This document shows positions 11,351-21,743 of a DNA stretch of 64,000 bases, piece after piece. Below the pieces are notes generated by a model that worked only from the letters and a program-made list of their open reading frames with translations, was not told the DNA's origin and did not search any database. The position numbers and the translations under genes were made by a program. How positions within the stretch are numbered: the first letter of the stretch is position 1; each line of letters opens with the position of its first letter. Origin of the DNA: Hahella sp. HN01 (GTDB lineage Bacteria > Pseudomonadota > Gammaproteobacteria > Pseudomonadales > Oleiphilaceae); assembly GCF_018986435.1 (NCBI RefSeq), contig NZ_JAHMIN010000009.1, forward strand, positions 25,962-89,961. The letters run 5' to 3'.

Positions 11351-12286
11351 ATGAATATTATCTTCCTGAGAGATGGACATGGTCAGTCACGCGCCCGTTC
11401 TATGGGCGCGCGCGCAGTTGTGCTGACGACGGTCCTTGCGCTGTCTCTGGTGGCTGCATTGTCGGCGGCGGCGTTTTGGCTTGGACGGCAGTCCGCTGCG
11501 TCGGACGCTTCTATCACTCCTGAACTGGTTAGAACTTGGCAGGAAAATCTGAAACAACAGAAAGAAGAAATCCGCACTTATAAGTCGCTTGCGCAACAGA
11601 ATATAGATGCCCTGACGCTGCGTATGGGCGAGTTGCAGGCGAGACTGTTGCGCCTTGATGCGCTTGGGCAACGTCTTACCGACGTCGCTGGTCTGGATGA
11701 AGGGGAGTTTGACTTCGAATCATCGCCGGCATTAGGTGGGCCAGAAGAGCCTGCCTTGGAGCAATCTTTTTCTGTTCCTATGTTAACGCAAGTGCTGGAG
11801 TCCATTGAGCAGCAGGCTGAGTCCCGTGAGCAACAACTGCGGGTGATGGATGAGCTATTCGTCAACCAGCGCTTTCAACGAGAACAGTTTGTCGCGGGTC
11901 GTCCAATCAAGAAGGGCTGGTTGTCTTCCCATTATGGCTTTCGTTCAGATCCGTTCACTGGCAAGCGGGCGTGGCATTCTGGCGTAGACTTCGCTGGCAA
12001 AGAGGGCAGCGATATCGTTGCGGTCGCTGGTGGGGTTGTGACCTATTCGGAAGAGCGCTTCGGCTACGGTAATCTGGTTGAGGTTAATCATGGCGGAGGT
12101 TTGGTCACTCGCTATGCGCATTGCGCCAAACTCATGGTTAAAACCGGGGATGTCGTGCAGAAGGGACAAATTTTGGCGAAGATGGGGAGCACAGGGCGTT
12201 CTACTGGGCCCCATGTTCACTTTGAAGTTCTTCAGGATGGGCGTTCTGCAAATCCCACAAAATTTATTCACCGCGCAAGTCGGTAA
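11351..12286 (+). CDS. M23 family peptidoglycan endopeptidase, membrane-anchored
   Basis: The 311-residue protein has a short cytoplasmic start, one membrane helix (about 21-44), a coiled-coil region (about 55-110) and a C-terminal LytM/M23 domain. The metal-binding residues are present: HSGVD (H209, D213) and GPHVHFEV (H288, H290), so a catalytically active zinc endopeptidase is expected in the periplasm. The M23 neighbour of secA is common in pseudomonads. The physiological substrate and role are not shown by the sequence. Divergent from dciA across a 139-base AT-rich gap. Confidence 0.88.
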   Translation: MNIIFLRDGHGQSRARSMGARAVVLTTVLALSLVAALSAAAFWLGRQSAASDASITPELVRTWQENLKQQKEEIRTYKSLAQQNIDALTLRMGELQARLLRLDALGQRLTDVAGLDEGEFDFESSPALGGPEEPALEQSFSVPMLTQVLESIEQQAESREQQLRVMDELFVNQRFQREQFVAGRPIKKGWLSSHYGFRSDPFTGKRAWHSGVDFAGKEGSDIVAVAGGVVTYSEERFGYGNLVEVNHGGGLVTRYAHCAKLMVKTGDVVQKGQILAKMGSTGRSTGPHVHFEVLQDGRSANPTKFIHRASR

Positions 12287-12296
12287 CACTTTTTTA

Positions 12297-12324
12297 GGGC
12301 CTTGATGTAACCCACGTCAAGGCC
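12297..12324 (+). terminator. Hairpin after the M23 peptidase gene (possible terminator)
   Basis: GGCCTTGA (12298-12305) pairs with TCAAGGCC (12317-12324), extended inward by three more pairs including one wobble, around the loop AACCC. It starts 11 bases after the stop codon. The six-T run lies before the stem rather than after it, so intrinsic termination is uncertain. Confidence 0.5.
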
Positions 12325-12604
12325 TTGCGATTACTGGCTTTCCCCCACATTCAGTCTAGCCAATTTAAGGCGTTTCTATCTCCCTACCGCGCGCATTGCT
12401 TGTTACTAGGGGTAACAAGTGTGCACTAATCCCTTTATTGCTGTAACAAATTGAGGTTAGAATGCGGAGCTTGGAATTACGCTCCCGCTGAATTTATATC
12501 TCCTTCGGCAAGGTGGCTCCAAATCCATAAAGTAACGAGTAAGCGATTCCGCCACGAGCGGAGCCTCCATAAACGCTTCAAAGAGACAGGTAATTTCGTT
12601 AGTT
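12325..12604 (+). promoter_or_regulatory. secA upstream region with an 8-base inverted repeat
   Basis: No supported gene lies between the M23 gene and secA (a 318-base gap). The most notable element is the perfect inverted repeat CTTGTTAC-TAGGG-GTAACAAG at 12399-12419. No SecM-like ORF with a signal peptide and arrest motif is seen. A short ORF from about 12451 that runs into secA in another frame has no recognisable features. The gap probably holds the secA promoter and a leader of up to about 200 bases. Confidence 0.45.
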
Positions 12605-15331
12605 ATGTTTTCATCTATCGCCAGGAAAATTTTCGGCAGCAAAAATGCCCGCGAAATTAAGCGCATGGGCAAAGTTGTCAAACGCATCAACGAACTGGAA
12701 GAGTCAATCAGCGCATTAGACGAAGCCGCTCTTAAAGCAAAAACTCAGGAGTTTCGCTCTCGACTTGAGAAAGGAGAAACGCTTGATCAAGTGTTGCCGG
12801 AAGCATTTGCGGTAGCGCGAGAGGCCGGTAAGCGTGTGATGGGCATGCGCCATTTTGATGTTCAGTTGATCGGCGGTATGGTGCTGCATGAAGGCAAAAT
12901 TGCAGAGATGCGTACCGGGGAAGGTAAAACGCTGGTAGCAACGCTTCCCGTATACTTGAATGCCCTGACCGGAAAAGGCGTACACGTAGTCACCGTAAAC
13001 GATTATCTGGCGCGTCGTGATGCGGACTGGATGAGGCCTCTGTACGAATATTTGGGGTTGAGCGTTGGCGTCGTGGTGAGCGGGCAGGACAGTGAAACCA
13101 AGCGCGCCGCTTACGCATCCGACATTACTTACGGAACCAATAACGAATTCGGTTTTGATTACCTGCGTGACAACATGGCGTTCAGCCTCACCGACAAGGC
13201 GCAACGCGGACAGCATTTTGCGATTGTCGACGAGGTTGACTCGATCCTGATTGATGAGGCGCGGACGCCTTTGATCATCAGTGGCCCAGCTGAAGACAGC
13301 TCTGAGTTGTACAGAAAGATTAACGAGTTGGTTCCTCAGCTCAAGAAAGGTGAGCAGCCAGAGGAAGGGCAGCCAGTTGATGGGCACTTCACTGTTGATG
13401 AGAAAAGTCGCTCAGTTGAGCTGTCGGAATCAGGCCACTCTTATGTAGAAGATCTGCTAACCAAAAACGGTTTGCTGGAAGAAGGCGACAGTCTCTACGC
13501 CGCCACGAACCTGGGTCTACTGCACCATATCAGTTCTGCTCTGCGCGCCCATCATTTATATAGTAAAGACGTTGACTACATCGTGCAGAACGACCAAGTG
13601 GTGATTGTTGACGAACATACAGGCAGAACCATGCCGGGCCGCCGTTGGGGTGAAGGTCTGCACCAGGCGATTGAAGCGAAAGAGCGCATCAAAATCCAAG
13701 CTGAAAGCCAGACACTTGCTTCTACTACCTTCCAGAATTACTTCCGTCTTTATGAAAAGCTTGCCGGTATGACCGGCACCGCTGATACCGAAGCCTTCGA
13801 GTTCCGCCAGATTTATGGTTTGGACGTCATTGTTATTCCTACCAATAAACCGATTAAGCGTATTGATTACAATGACTTGGTATATCTGTCCGTGGATGAG
13901 AAATTCCAGGCGGTTATCGACGATATCAAGGATACAGTGACGCAAAATCGTCCTGTGTTGGTGGGTACGGCCTCTATCGAGGCGTCCGAATATTTGTCGG
14001 CCATGCTGAAAAAAGAAGGCATCGCTCACAATGTCTTGAACGCGAAACAGCACGAGCGTGAAGCGCATGTTATTGCGCAAGCAGGTCGTCCTGGCGCAGT
14101 CACCATCGCCACTAACATGGCGGGTCGCGGTACCGATATCGTCTTGGGCGGAAACTGGGAAGCCGACGTCGCTGAGTTGGAAGATCCAACACCAGAGCAA
14201 ATCGCTCAACTCAAAGCCGATTGGCAGAAGCGCCATGATCAAGTAATCGCTGCGGGTGGTCTGCATGTCGTTGGCTCTGAGCGCCATGAGTCTCGGCGTA
14301 TCGATAACCAGCTACGGGGACGTTCGGGTCGTCAGGGCGATCCTGGCTCGACCCGTTTCTACCTGTCTTTGGAAGATAACCTGATGCGTATTTTCGCCTC
14401 TGATCGGGTGAAAAATATTATGCAGGCGTTGGGTATGCAGAAAGGCGAAGCGATTGAGCACCGGATGGTGAGCAACGCTATCGAAAAAGCTCAGCGTAAG
14501 GTAGAAGGCCGCAACTTCGACATTCGTAAATCGCTGCTGGAATATGATGACGTGGCGAACGATCAGCGTCATGTCGTTTACGAACAGCGTAACGAAATTA
14601 TGGCGACCGACGATATTTCGGAAATGATCGATGCGATCCGCGGCGACGTGGTCAACGCTACGGTCAGCCAGTTTATCCCGCCGCAAAGTTTGGCCGAACA
14701 GTGGAATATTCCAGGGCTTGAGAAGCAGTTGGAGTCTGATTTTGGCGTTGATTTACCTGTGCAGCAGTGGCTGGACGAAGACAAGCGTCTGCATGAAGAG
14801 ACCTTGCGCGAGAAAATCCTGCAGGCGGTAGTTGATTCTTATCGTGAGAAAGAAGAAGTGGTTGGCGCATCCGTTATGCGCAACTTCGAGAAGCAGGTAT
14901 TCCTGCAGGTACTGGATACCTTGTGGAAAGAGCACCTTTCCAATATGGACCTGCTGCGTATGGGTATTCACTTGCGTGGTTACGCGCAGAAAAACCCCAA
15001 GCAAGAATACAAACGTGAAGCCTTTGAGCTGTTCCAGAATATGCTGGATACCATCAAGCATGACGTAGTTAGAGTGATCTGCCATGTCAGGGTGCAGAAA
15101 CAGGAAGAAATGGAAGAGCTGGAGCGCCGTCGTCGTGAAGCACTGGCGCAGCAAATGCAGCGCGCCCAGGCGACTCACCCTGAAGCGTCAGAAGAAGATG
15201 TCGATGCGGAAGAGCAGGATGAAAGCTCTGACGCGCCTTATGTTCGCGACCACAAGAAAGTCGGCCGTAACGAGCCTTGCCCATGTGGTTCCGGCAAAAA
15301 ATATAAACAGTGTCATGGTCGCCTGGAGTAA
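12605..15331 (+). CDS. secA: SecA, preprotein translocase ATPase
   Basis: SecA drives post-translational export through SecYEG. The protein has 908 residues, the usual length. Walker A is MRTGEGKT (102-109), followed by [10 protein letters not shown] and the DEAD-box segment [14 protein letters not shown]. The second helicase half contains [11 protein letters not shown] and [10 protein letters not shown]. The C-terminal zinc/SecB-binding motif is [14 protein letters not shown] (C892, C894, C903, H904). The acidic linker before it is normal. The argJ start follows after five bases. Confidence 0.98.
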   Translation: MFSSIARKIFGSKNAREIKRMGKVVKRINELEESISALDEAALKAKTQEFRSRLEKGETLDQVLPEAFAVAREAGKRVMGMRHFDVQLIGGMVLHEGKIAEMRTGEGKTLVATLPVYLNALTGKGVHVVTVNDYLARRDADWMRPLYEYLGLSVGVVVSGQDSETKRAAYASDITYGTNNEFGFDYLRDNMAFSLTDKAQRGQHFAIVDEVDSILIDEARTPLIISGPAEDSSELYRKINELVPQLKKGEQPEEGQPVDGHFTVDEKSRSVELSESGHSYVEDLLTKNGLLEEGDSLYAATNLGLLHHISSALRAHHLYSKDVDYIVQNDQVVIVDEHTGRTMPGRRWGEGLHQAIEAKERIKIQAESQTLASTTFQNYFRLYEKLAGMTGTADTEAFEFRQIYGLDVIVIPTNKPIKRIDYNDLVYLSVDEKFQAVIDDIKDTVTQNRPVLVGTASIEASEYLSAMLKKEGIAHNVLNAKQHEREAHVIAQAGRPGAVTIATNMAGRGTDIVLGGNWEADVAELEDPTPEQIAQLKADWQKRHDQVIAAGGLHVVGSERHESRRIDNQLRGRSGRQGDPGSTRFYLSLEDNLMRIFASDRVKNIMQALGMQKGEAIEHRMVSNAIEKAQRKVEGRNFDIRKSLLEYDDVANDQRHVVYEQRNEIMATDDISEMIDAIRGDVVNATVSQFIPPQSLAEQWNIPGLEKQLESDFGVDLPVQQWLDEDKRLHEETLREKILQAVVDSYREKEEVVGASVMRNFEKQVFLQVLDTLWKEHLSNMDLLRMGIHLRGYAQKNPKQEYKREAFELFQNMLDTIKHDVVRVICHVRVQKQEEMEELERRRREALAQQMQRAQATHPEASEEDVDAEEQDESSDAPYVRDHKKVGRNEPCPCGSGKKYKQCHGRLE

Positions 15332-15336
15332 TTGAG

Positions 15337-16557
15337 ATGGCTGTGGGGCATGCGCCTTTACCCGAGTTTCACCCTGTTGCGGGCGTCCGTATCGGGGTTG
15401 GGTCCGCCGGCATTAAAAAGCCGGGCCGTAAAGACCTGGTTGTGTTTGAGCTATGTGAAGGAGCGCGAACCGCCGCTGTTTTTACCAATAACGCTTTTTG
15501 CGCTGCGCCAGTCACGCTGGCTAAGCGTCACCTTGCTGAGGGCGCGCCTCGTTACTTGTTAATTAACACTGGCAACGCCAATGCGGGCACGGGTCGGCAA
15601 GGTCTGGATAACGCCATGCGATGCTGTCAGACGTTGGCGCAGCTTGGCGAAGTGGCGTCTGAGCAAGTATTGCCGTTTTCCACGGGGGTCATTGGCGAGC
15701 CGCTGCCTGTCGATAAAATCGTAGCAGGGTTGCCCAGCGCACTGGGTAGTCTCAGTGACAACGCTTGGGCTGAAGCTGCTCAAGGGATAATGACGACGGA
15801 TACCCGGCCTAAAGGCGCCACTGTGCGTCTTGAAATTGATGGCGTGGCGGTTCATATCAGCGGCGTCAGTAAAGGCGCTGGGATGATTAAGCCGAATATG
15901 GCCACAATGCTGGGCTTTGTCGCGACGGACGCAGATATCGAGCCGGAACTGCTGCAACGCATGCTGACTGCCGCCGCCAATAAATCTTTTAATCGCATCA
16001 CCGTAGATGGAGATACCTCCACCAATGACGCTTGTGTACTGGTGGCGACAGGGCGTTCCGGCGCACTGAGATTTACTGAGGCGAATGCTGAGCTTTGGCG
16101 ACCATTCCAGGAAGCGTTGGATGACTTGATGCAACGGCTTGCTCACGCCATTGTCAGAGATGCGGAAGGAGCGACTAAGTTCGTCGCCATCAACGTTCAG
16201 GGCGCGGCGGCGCTTAGCGAAGCGCTTGATGTCGCCTACACCATCGCCCATTCTCCCTTGGTCAAGACCGCATTATTCGCCAGCGATCCTAATTGGGGCC
16301 GCATACTGGCGGCGGTTGGGCGCGCAGGCCTGCAGGACCTTGAGGTTGAGCGTATTAATATTTACCTCAACGAAGTATGCATTGTTGAGGGCGGCGCCAG
16401 GGCGGCTTCATATACGGAAGAGGCTGGACAAGCGGTGATGGATCTTGAGGACATTACAATTCGAGTCGATCTGGGTCGCGGAGAAGTAGAAGATACTGTC
16501 TGGACCTGCGACTTCTCCCATGAATACGTCACTATCAATGCTGAATATCGCACCTGA
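15337..16557 (+). CDS. argJ: ArgJ, glutamate N-acetyltransferase/amino-acid acetyltransferase
   Basis: ArgJ recycles the acetyl group from N-acetylornithine to glutamate in arginine synthesis. I chose the ATG at 15337, just after the secA stop, because the upstream in-frame codons lie within secA. The 406-residue protein contains the self-cleavage site PNMATMLGF, where the Ala189-Thr190 bond is cut and Thr190 becomes the nucleophile, and the conserved KGAGMI and TVDGDTSTND motifs. Whether it is mono- or bifunctional cannot be read from the sequence. Confidence 0.95.
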   Translation: MAVGHAPLPEFHPVAGVRIGVGSAGIKKPGRKDLVVFELCEGARTAAVFTNNAFCAAPVTLAKRHLAEGAPRYLLINTGNANAGTGRQGLDNAMRCCQTLAQLGEVASEQVLPFSTGVIGEPLPVDKIVAGLPSALGSLSDNAWAEAAQGIMTTDTRPKGATVRLEIDGVAVHISGVSKGAGMIKPNMATMLGFVATDADIEPELLQRMLTAAANKSFNRITVDGDTSTNDACVLVATGRSGALRFTEANAELWRPFQEALDDLMQRLAHAIVRDAEGATKFVAINVQGAAALSEALDVAYTIAHSPLVKTALFASDPNWGRILAAVGRAGLQDLEVERINIYLNEVCIVEGGARAASYTEEAGQAVMDLEDITIRVDLGRGEVEDTVWTCDFSHEYVTINAEYRT

Positions 16558-16587
16558 TCGCTGTGACAGGTGCTGTGGAGACGGAGA

Positions 16588-16992
16588 ATGAAAGCCGTTC
16601 ATGTCGCTGTTGCGGTGGTTCTTGATCAGCACAATAGAGTGTTGGTGGCCCGCAGACCTGACCACTTGCATCAGGGTGGGCTGTTAGAGTTCCCTGGAGG
16701 TAAAGTCGAACCAGGTGAAACGGTTTTGGCGGCGTTGCAGCGTGAACTTTTTGAAGAAGTTGGCGTCCAAGTGGATGTATCTGAGGACGCAACGAACCCT
16801 TTGATCCAAATAGAGCATCACTATCCCGATAAGCATGTATTGCTGGATGTGTGGCGCGTATCCCGATTCTCTGGCGAAGCGCAAGGCCGTGAAGGTCAAT
16901 ATGTGGCTTGGCTGGATCTGAATGAGCTTGACCCCGAGGCGTTTCCCGCCGCTAATCGTGAGATCATCGCGGCGTTGCGGCAAGCCAGTTAG
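16588..16992 (+). CDS. mutT: MutT-type Nudix hydrolase (8-oxo-dGTP diphosphatase)
   Basis: The 134-residue protein (ATG at 16588, preceded by ACGGAGA) contains a complete Nudix box, G38 to V60: GGKVEPGETVLAALQRELFEEVG. The N-terminal VAVAVVLDQHNRVLVARR is typical of MutT, which hydrolyses 8-oxo-dGTP and prevents A:T to C:G transversions. The secA-argJ-mutT order is found in related genomes. The thiamine-phosphate-synthase-like C-terminal extension seen in some pseudomonad homologues is absent. Confidence 0.88.
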   Translation: MKAVHVAVAVVLDQHNRVLVARRPDHLHQGGLLEFPGGKVEPGETVLAALQRELFEEVGVQVDVSEDATNPLIQIEHHYPDKHVLLDVWRVSRFSGEAQGREGQYVAWLDLNELDPEAFPAANREIIAALRQAS

Positions 16993-17013
16993 TGACCTGA
17001 GCGAGGAGTGCGG

Positions 17014-17493
17014 ATGGCGGAACTCACCCATCTTGATGAGAAGGGCGCAGCGCATATGGTGGACGTTTCTGATAAGGAAACGACAACCAGAGTAGCGCGA
17101 GCGGAGGCATTGATTCGAATGCAGCCGGAAACCCTGGCTATGATTACCGAAGGTCGGCACAAAAAAGGCGATGTCTTTGCTGTCGCCCGTATCGCTGGCA
17201 TTCAAGCGGCGAAAAAAACGTCTGACCTGATCCCCCTATGCCATAGCCTTAATCTGACTTCGGTGAAAGTAAACCTGGAGGCGGATTCAAGCGCTTCCCT
17301 GGTACGCATTGAAGCGATATGTAAGCTTGATGCGAAAACCGGTGTGGAGATGGAAGCGCTGACAGCGGCCAGTGTGGCGGCCCTGACCCTTTATGATATG
17401 TGCAAGGCGGTGGATAAAGGGATGGTGATCGAGTCGGTGCGCCTGCTGGAGAAGCAAGGCGGACGCAGCGGCCATTGGCAGGTGCAGGAGTAA
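17014..17493 (+). CDS. moaC: MoaC, cyclic pyranopterin monophosphate synthase
   Basis: MoaC converts the MoaA product to cyclic pyranopterin monophosphate in molybdenum cofactor synthesis. The ATG at 17014 has GAGGAG seven bases upstream and gives 159 residues beginning [21 protein letters not shown], matching MoaC. Visible motifs include [13 protein letters not shown] and [21 protein letters not shown]. It is the first of a moaC-moaD-moaA group; moaD starts three bases after its stop. Confidence 0.96.
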   Translation: MAELTHLDEKGAAHMVDVSDKETTTRVARAEALIRMQPETLAMITEGRHKKGDVFAVARIAGIQAAKKTSDLIPLCHSLNLTSVKVNLEADSSASLVRIEAICKLDAKTGVEMEALTAASVAALTLYDMCKAVDKGMVIESVRLLEKQGGRSGHWQVQE

Positions 17494-17496
17494 GCC

Positions 17497-17748
17497 ATGA
17501 TAAAGGTATTGTTTTTCGCGAAGTTGCGGGAGCAGGTGGGTCGTTCTGAAATAGAGTTACCCGCTTTGGATTTCGGGAGCAATGTAGCTGCGCTGTTAGA
17601 TGCGGTGGTTGCGGAGATTCCAGAAGCCGAGCCTGTCTTGAGGCAGGGAAATATCCTGGCGGCCATAAACCAGGAAATGGCTCCCTTGAGCGCGACAGTT
17701 GCAGACGGTGATGAAGTCGCATTCTTTCCGCCTGTGACCGGCGGGTGA
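17497..17748 (+). CDS. moaD: MoaD, small subunit of molybdopterin synthase
   Basis: This 83-residue ubiquitin-fold protein carries sulfur as a C-terminal thiocarboxylate. It ends with FFPPVTGG, the required terminal Gly-Gly, and has the family's N-terminal VLFFAKLREQVG strand-helix pattern. It follows moaC directly. The partner subunit gene moaE, usually next, is not in this window. Confidence 0.94.
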   Translation: MIKVLFFAKLREQVGRSEIELPALDFGSNVAALLDAVVAEIPEAEPVLRQGNILAAINQEMAPLSATVADGDEVAFFPPVTGG

Positions 17749-17853
17749 GAGTCCGTCGTTTGTAGTTCGCCGCCTGTTGGGCCTGATTTGTTTCGGTAGT
17801 TCAGGTGGCGTATAAATGGAGTTGGTAGTTATCGAGGGGGAGTGCGTCTCGTT

Positions 17854-18840
17854 ATGTCTTCAGCCCGCCTGATTGATCGATTTGGCCGTGAAGTAAATTA
17901 CGTACGGCTGTCTGTAACCGACCGGTGCGACTTTCGTTGTGTGTACTGCATGGCGGAAGATATGACCTTCCTTCCCCGTGAACAAATCCTTTCGTTGGAA
18001 GAGCTCTATGACGTGGGCAAAGCGTTTGTTGAGCTTGGCGTTCGTAAGCTACGGCTGACCGGGGGAGAGCCTCTTGTACGCCGTAATATTCTGGAGTTGG
18101 TGGAGAAGCTTGGGCGCTTGCAGGCACTGCATGAATTAACCCTGACTACCAATGGCTCCCAGCTTGTCAAAATGGCGCCGGATCTTCGTAAAGCTGGCGT
18201 CAAGCGCATCAATGTCAGTCTCGACAGTCTCAATCCCGATCGTTTCAAAGAGTTGACCCGCACTGGGGATTTGCAGCAAGTGTTGGCGGGAATTGACGCC
18301 GCCAAAACCGCCGGTATAGAGAGAATCAAGCTTAATGCAGTGGTTCTGCGCGGGCGCAATGAAGACGAGGTGATGGACCTGGTGCGATATGCGCGAGCGG
18401 AAAAGCTGGATATTTCTTTCATTGAAGAAATGCCACTGGGCGCAATCACAGAGCATAATCGGCAACTTTCTTTTGTTTCCAGCGCTGAATTACGTGAACG
18501 TATCAGTCAGGATTATGAGCTGTTTCCCTGCAGTGAAAATACAGGGGGGCCTTCTCGTTATTACAGAATGTCCGATAGCGGTTCCAGAATTGGCTTTATA
18601 TCTCCTCACAGCCATAACTTCTGTAATTTGTGTAACCGGGTTCGAGTGACCGTGGAAGGGCGCCTGTTGCTGTGTCTGGGTAATGAGCATTCCGTTGATT
18701 TGCGTGAAGTTTTGCGTGGTAGACCTGATCAATTGAAGCAGGCGATTGTCGACGCCATGGCGATTAAACCGGAACGGCACTATTTTAATCTTGAGGAAGA
18801 ACCTCAGATCGTACGCTTTATGAATATGACCGGCGGTTGA
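17854..18840 (+). CDS. moaA: MoaA, GTP 3',8-cyclase (radical SAM)
   Basis: MoaA performs the first step of molybdenum cofactor synthesis. The N-terminal radical SAM cluster motif is C25-x3-C29-x2-C32 (in [12 protein letters not shown]). A second cluster is held by the C-terminal cysteines in [12 protein letters not shown] and LLLCLG. The chain ends in Gly-Gly, as active MoaA does. The start is ambiguous: a GTG at 17842 sits close to GAGGGGG, while the ATG at 17854 gives a better N-terminal match and was chosen (328 residues). Confidence 0.94.
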   Translation: MSSARLIDRFGREVNYVRLSVTDRCDFRCVYCMAEDMTFLPREQILSLEELYDVGKAFVELGVRKLRLTGGEPLVRRNILELVEKLGRLQALHELTLTTNGSQLVKMAPDLRKAGVKRINVSLDSLNPDRFKELTRTGDLQQVLAGIDAAKTAGIERIKLNAVVLRGRNEDEVMDLVRYARAEKLDISFIEEMPLGAITEHNRQLSFVSSAELRERISQDYELFPCSENTGGPSRYYRMSDSGSRIGFISPHSHNFCNLCNRVRVTVEGRLLLCLGNEHSVDLREVLRGRPDQLKQAIVDAMAIKPERHYFNLEEEPQIVRFMNMTGG

Positions 18841-18910
18841 CGCCAGTCTTATGGGGCGAATCATTGGCGTAAGTTATTGACGCCATAGATTGCGCCCATG
18901 AGTCTAAGTG

Positions 18911-18939
18911 TTGGGGTGGGGCGGCGCATCTGATAGAAT
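18911..18939 (+). promoter_or_regulatory. Candidate sigma-70 promoter for ribA, overlapping a hairpin
   Basis: TTGGGG, a 17-base spacer and TAGAAT with TG at the extended -10 position (TGATAGAAT). The predicted leader before the GTG at 18973 is about 27 bases. The same bases form a stem between GGGGCGG (18918-18924) and CCGCCCC (18942-18948), followed by GCCAAGTTTT, which could also act as a moaA terminator. Confidence 0.5.
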
Positions 18940-18972
18940 TTCCGCCCCGCCAAGTTTTAGAGAGAGTATCGA

Positions 18973-19596
18973 GTGTCTGTCACCTATGTCGCCAGTTGTA
19001 AGCTGCCAACTCCCTTTGGTGTATTCGATATGCACGGATTCCAGGAAGCCGGTACGCAAAAAGAGCATATTGCCCTGACTTTGGGAGATATTGGCGACGG
19101 AGCGCCGGTGTTGGCGCGTACGCACTCAGAATGTCTGACTGGTGACGCGCTGTTCAGTATGCGCTGTGACTGCGGCTATCAGCTCGACGAAGCGTTGCGC
19201 AGCATCGCCGCAGAAGGGCGGGGCATTTTGCTGTACTTGCGCCAGGAAGGTCGTGGGATTGGCTTACTGAATAAGATTCGCGCTTATAATCTGCAAGATC
19301 AAGGCGCTGATACGGTGGAAGCCAATGAGCAACTGGGGTTCGCGGCGGATTTACGCGACTACAGTATGTGCAAACCGATGTTGTATCACCTGGGAATAAG
19401 CCGTATTCGTCTGATGACCAACAATCCTCGCAAGGTCAATTCGCTGACTAATTTAGGAATTGAAGTGGTTGAGCGAGTGCCTCTGGAAGTGGGAAGAAAT
19501 CCCCATAATCGCAACTATCTGGCCACTAAAGCCGGCAAATTAGGGCATTTGCTGACGACGCACCAAGACGACGATTACGTTGTCGCTGCGAAATAA
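18973..19596 (+). CDS. ribA: RibA, GTP cyclohydrolase II
   Basis: RibA opens the riboflavin pathway by converting GTP to diaminohydroxyribosylaminopyrimidine phosphate. The protein has 207 residues and a GTG start, with AGAGAG upstream. The zinc-site cysteines lie in [21 protein letters not shown]. The catalytic segment [11 protein letters not shown] and the GTP-site [11 protein letters not shown] are present. It is a stand-alone RibA, without a RibB domain. A terminator follows. Confidence 0.96.
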   Translation: MSVTYVASCKLPTPFGVFDMHGFQEAGTQKEHIALTLGDIGDGAPVLARTHSECLTGDALFSMRCDCGYQLDEALRSIAAEGRGILLYLRQEGRGIGLLNKIRAYNLQDQGADTVEANEQLGFAADLRDYSMCKPMLYHLGISRIRLMTNNPRKVNSLTNLGIEVVERVPLEVGRNPHNRNYLATKAGKLGHLLTTHQDDDYVVAAK

Positions 19597-19650
19597 TGCG
19601 GACGGGTAGTAAAAAAGACTTCAAGACAGACAGTTTTGAGAAAGGTTAAG

Positions 19651-19681
19651 CGGGGCGCATAGTGCGCCCCGTTTGCGTTTT
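19651..19681. terminator. Bidirectional terminator between ribA and dxs
   Basis: A perfect nine-base stem CGGGGCGCA/TGCGCCCCG (19651-19659 and 19663-19671) with loop TAG is followed by TTTGCGTTTT on the + strand. It lies between the convergent ribA and dxs genes and probably ends both transcripts, more strongly ribA. The last bases overlap the dxs stop codon. Confidence 0.75.
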
Positions 19682-21612
19682 CAGGCGATGGCGCCAGTCT
19701 TGGGCGACGCCAGATTCAGGCTCTGCAGGCGCTTTTTGATAGCTGCGGCGATGCCTTGCGTATCCAGACCGACTTCTTTGTGCAATTCTGCAGGCTTGCC
19801 GTGTTCGATAAACTCATCGGGTAGACCCAGCTGCAATACGGGCATGGCGATGCCTTGCGAAGCGAGAAACTCGATAACGCCGCTGCCTGCGCCGCCAAGG
19901 ATGCAATTCTCTTCAAGGGTTACCAAAAGATCATGGCTTCCCGCCATCTCCAGAATCATATTTTGATCCAGAGGTTTGATAAAGCGCATATCAACGACGG
20001 TGAAATTATTCTCTTCCGCGACTTCCAGAGCTACAGGCAACAAGGCGCCAAAGTTCAGGATGACTGTCTGCGCGCCACGGCGACGCAGATTGGCTTTGCC
20101 TATCTCCAATGACTCAAGCCCTGGGCTGATTTCCGCGCCTGGTCCGTTGCCTCTGGGGTAGCGCACTGCAGCGGGGCCTTTGAACTGGTGTCCAGTAGTC
20201 AGCATTTTGCGGGTTTCATCTTCATCCGACGGCGCCATGATCACCATGTTGGGGATGCAACGCAGGTAGGTGAGATCGAAGCTGCCAGCGTGGGTAGGGC
20301 CGTCTTCGCCGACCAAGCCCGCGCGATCAATCGCGAAAAGCACATCCAGATTCTGAATCGCGACATCGTGAATGAGCTGGTCGTAGGCGCGCTGCAGGAA
20401 GGTGGAGTAAATGGCCACTACCGGCTTGGCTCCATCGCAAGCCAGGCCTGCGGCTAACGTCACTGCGTGCTGCTCTGCGATGGCGACATCGTAATAGCGC
20501 TCAGGAAAACGTTTGGAGAACTCGATCAGATCGGAGCCTTCGCACATGGCGGGAGTGATGCCCACCAGGCTGGGGTCCTGTTCCGCCATGTCGCACAACC
20601 ATTGGCCAAAAATATTGGAGTATCGTGGCTTTTTCGGCGCTTTAGCGGTGTCCTGCACCTTGGGCTTAGGTTCAATTTTATTGATGGCGTGATAGCCGAT
20701 AGGGTCGCTTTCCGCGTGAGCGAAGCCTTTGCCCTTTTTCGTGACTACATGCAGAAACTGAGGCCCGCTCAGTTCCTTGATATTGTTCAGGGTCTCCACC
20801 AGACGAGGCAGATCGTGGCCGTCTATGGGACCGATATAGTTAAAGCCAAGCTCCTCGAACAGAGTGCCTGGAGCGACCATGCCTTTGAAATGCTCTTCCG
20901 TTTTGCGCGCCAGCTCCATCAGACCTGGCGCGCCTTGAAGCACGCGCTTGCCGCTGTCGCGCATCTGGTTGTATGTCTTGCTCGCCAGTAAGCGGGCGAA
21001 GTAGTTGGATAGCCCGCCAACATTGCGGGAAATCGACATATCGTTGTCGTTCAGAATCACCAGCAGGTCCGCTTTGGTGTCGGCGGCGTGGTTCAAGGCT
21101 TCGAACGCCATACCGGCGGTCATGGCGCCGTCGCCAATGACGGCGATGGCTTTCCGGGGCTGGTTCTGCATGCGCGCAGCGATCGCCATGCCCAGTGCGG
21201 CGCTGATAGACGTGCTGGAGTGGCCAACGCCAAAGGTGTCATATGGGCTTTCTTCGCGGCGAGGAAAAGCGGCGAGACCATCCTTTTGACGAATAGTGAG
21301 CATTTGCTCACGGCGACCGGTAAGTATTTTGTGGGGGTAAGCCTGATGGCCCACGTCCCAAACCAGTCGGTCGTCGGGAGTATTGAAGGCGTAGTGCAGG
21401 GCTACGGTTAACTCCACCACGCCAAGACCTGCGCCGAAATGGCCGCCGGATTGGCCTACGCTGTACAGCAAAAATGCACGTAGTTCGTGCGCCAACTGCA
21501 GGAGTTCGGCTTCATTGAGAAGGCGCAGTTGGGCCGGAGAGTCGATTTTGTCGAGCAGCGGCGTGTTGGGCCGGTGCACTGGAATTTCTTGAAATACGTA
21601 TGGTTTTTGCAT
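19681..21612 (-). CDS. dxs: Dxs, 1-deoxy-D-xylulose-5-phosphate synthase
   Basis: Dxs condenses pyruvate and glyceraldehyde 3-phosphate, the first step of the MEP isoprenoid pathway, using thiamine diphosphate. The protein has 643 residues. The cofactor motif [19 protein letters not shown] and the transketolase segment [18 protein letters not shown] are present. It forms a - strand operon with xseB and ispA, a common arrangement that couples precursor supply to prenyl elongation. Confidence 0.97.
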   Translation of the reverse strand: MQKPYVFQEIPVHRPNTPLLDKIDSPAQLRLLNEAELLQLAHELRAFLLYSVGQSGGHFGAGLGVVELTVALHYAFNTPDDRLVWDVGHQAYPHKILTGRREQMLTIRQKDGLAAFPRREESPYDTFGVGHSSTSISAALGMAIAARMQNQPRKAIAVIGDGAMTAGMAFEALNHAADTKADLLVILNDNDMSISRNVGGLSNYFARLLASKTYNQMRDSGKRVLQGAPGLMELARKTEEHFKGMVAPGTLFEELGFNYIGPIDGHDLPRLVETLNNIKELSGPQFLHVVTKKGKGFAHAESDPIGYHAINKIEPKPKVQDTAKAPKKPRYSNIFGQWLCDMAEQDPSLVGITPAMCEGSDLIEFSKRFPERYYDVAIAEQHAVTLAAGLACDGAKPVVAIYSTFLQRAYDQLIHDVAIQNLDVLFAIDRAGLVGEDGPTHAGSFDLTYLRCIPNMVIMAPSDEDETRKMLTTGHQFKGPAAVRYPRGNGPGAEISPGLESLEIGKANLRRRGAQTVILNFGALLPVALEVAEENNFTVVDMRFIKPLDQNMILEMAGSHDLLVTLEENCILGGAGSGVIEFLASQGIAMPVLQLGLPDEFIEHGKPAELHKEVGLDTQGIAAAIKKRLQSLNLASPKTGAIA

Positions 21613-21743
21613 TCTTGCAGTTGTAGTCGCTCGGTTCTAAGGGATTAGCCGCCGGATCATAGCCTCGGACGCAAAAAAATTGCCTATAAAAGCAATCGGC
21701 CATTATAAGCGATGTTGGGTTGGAGAACACGGGCAATTGGCGA

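Noticed and set aside
12451..12660. Possible SecM-like ORF before secA
   Set aside because: No signal peptide or arrest motif, and it runs 56 bases into secA in another frame.
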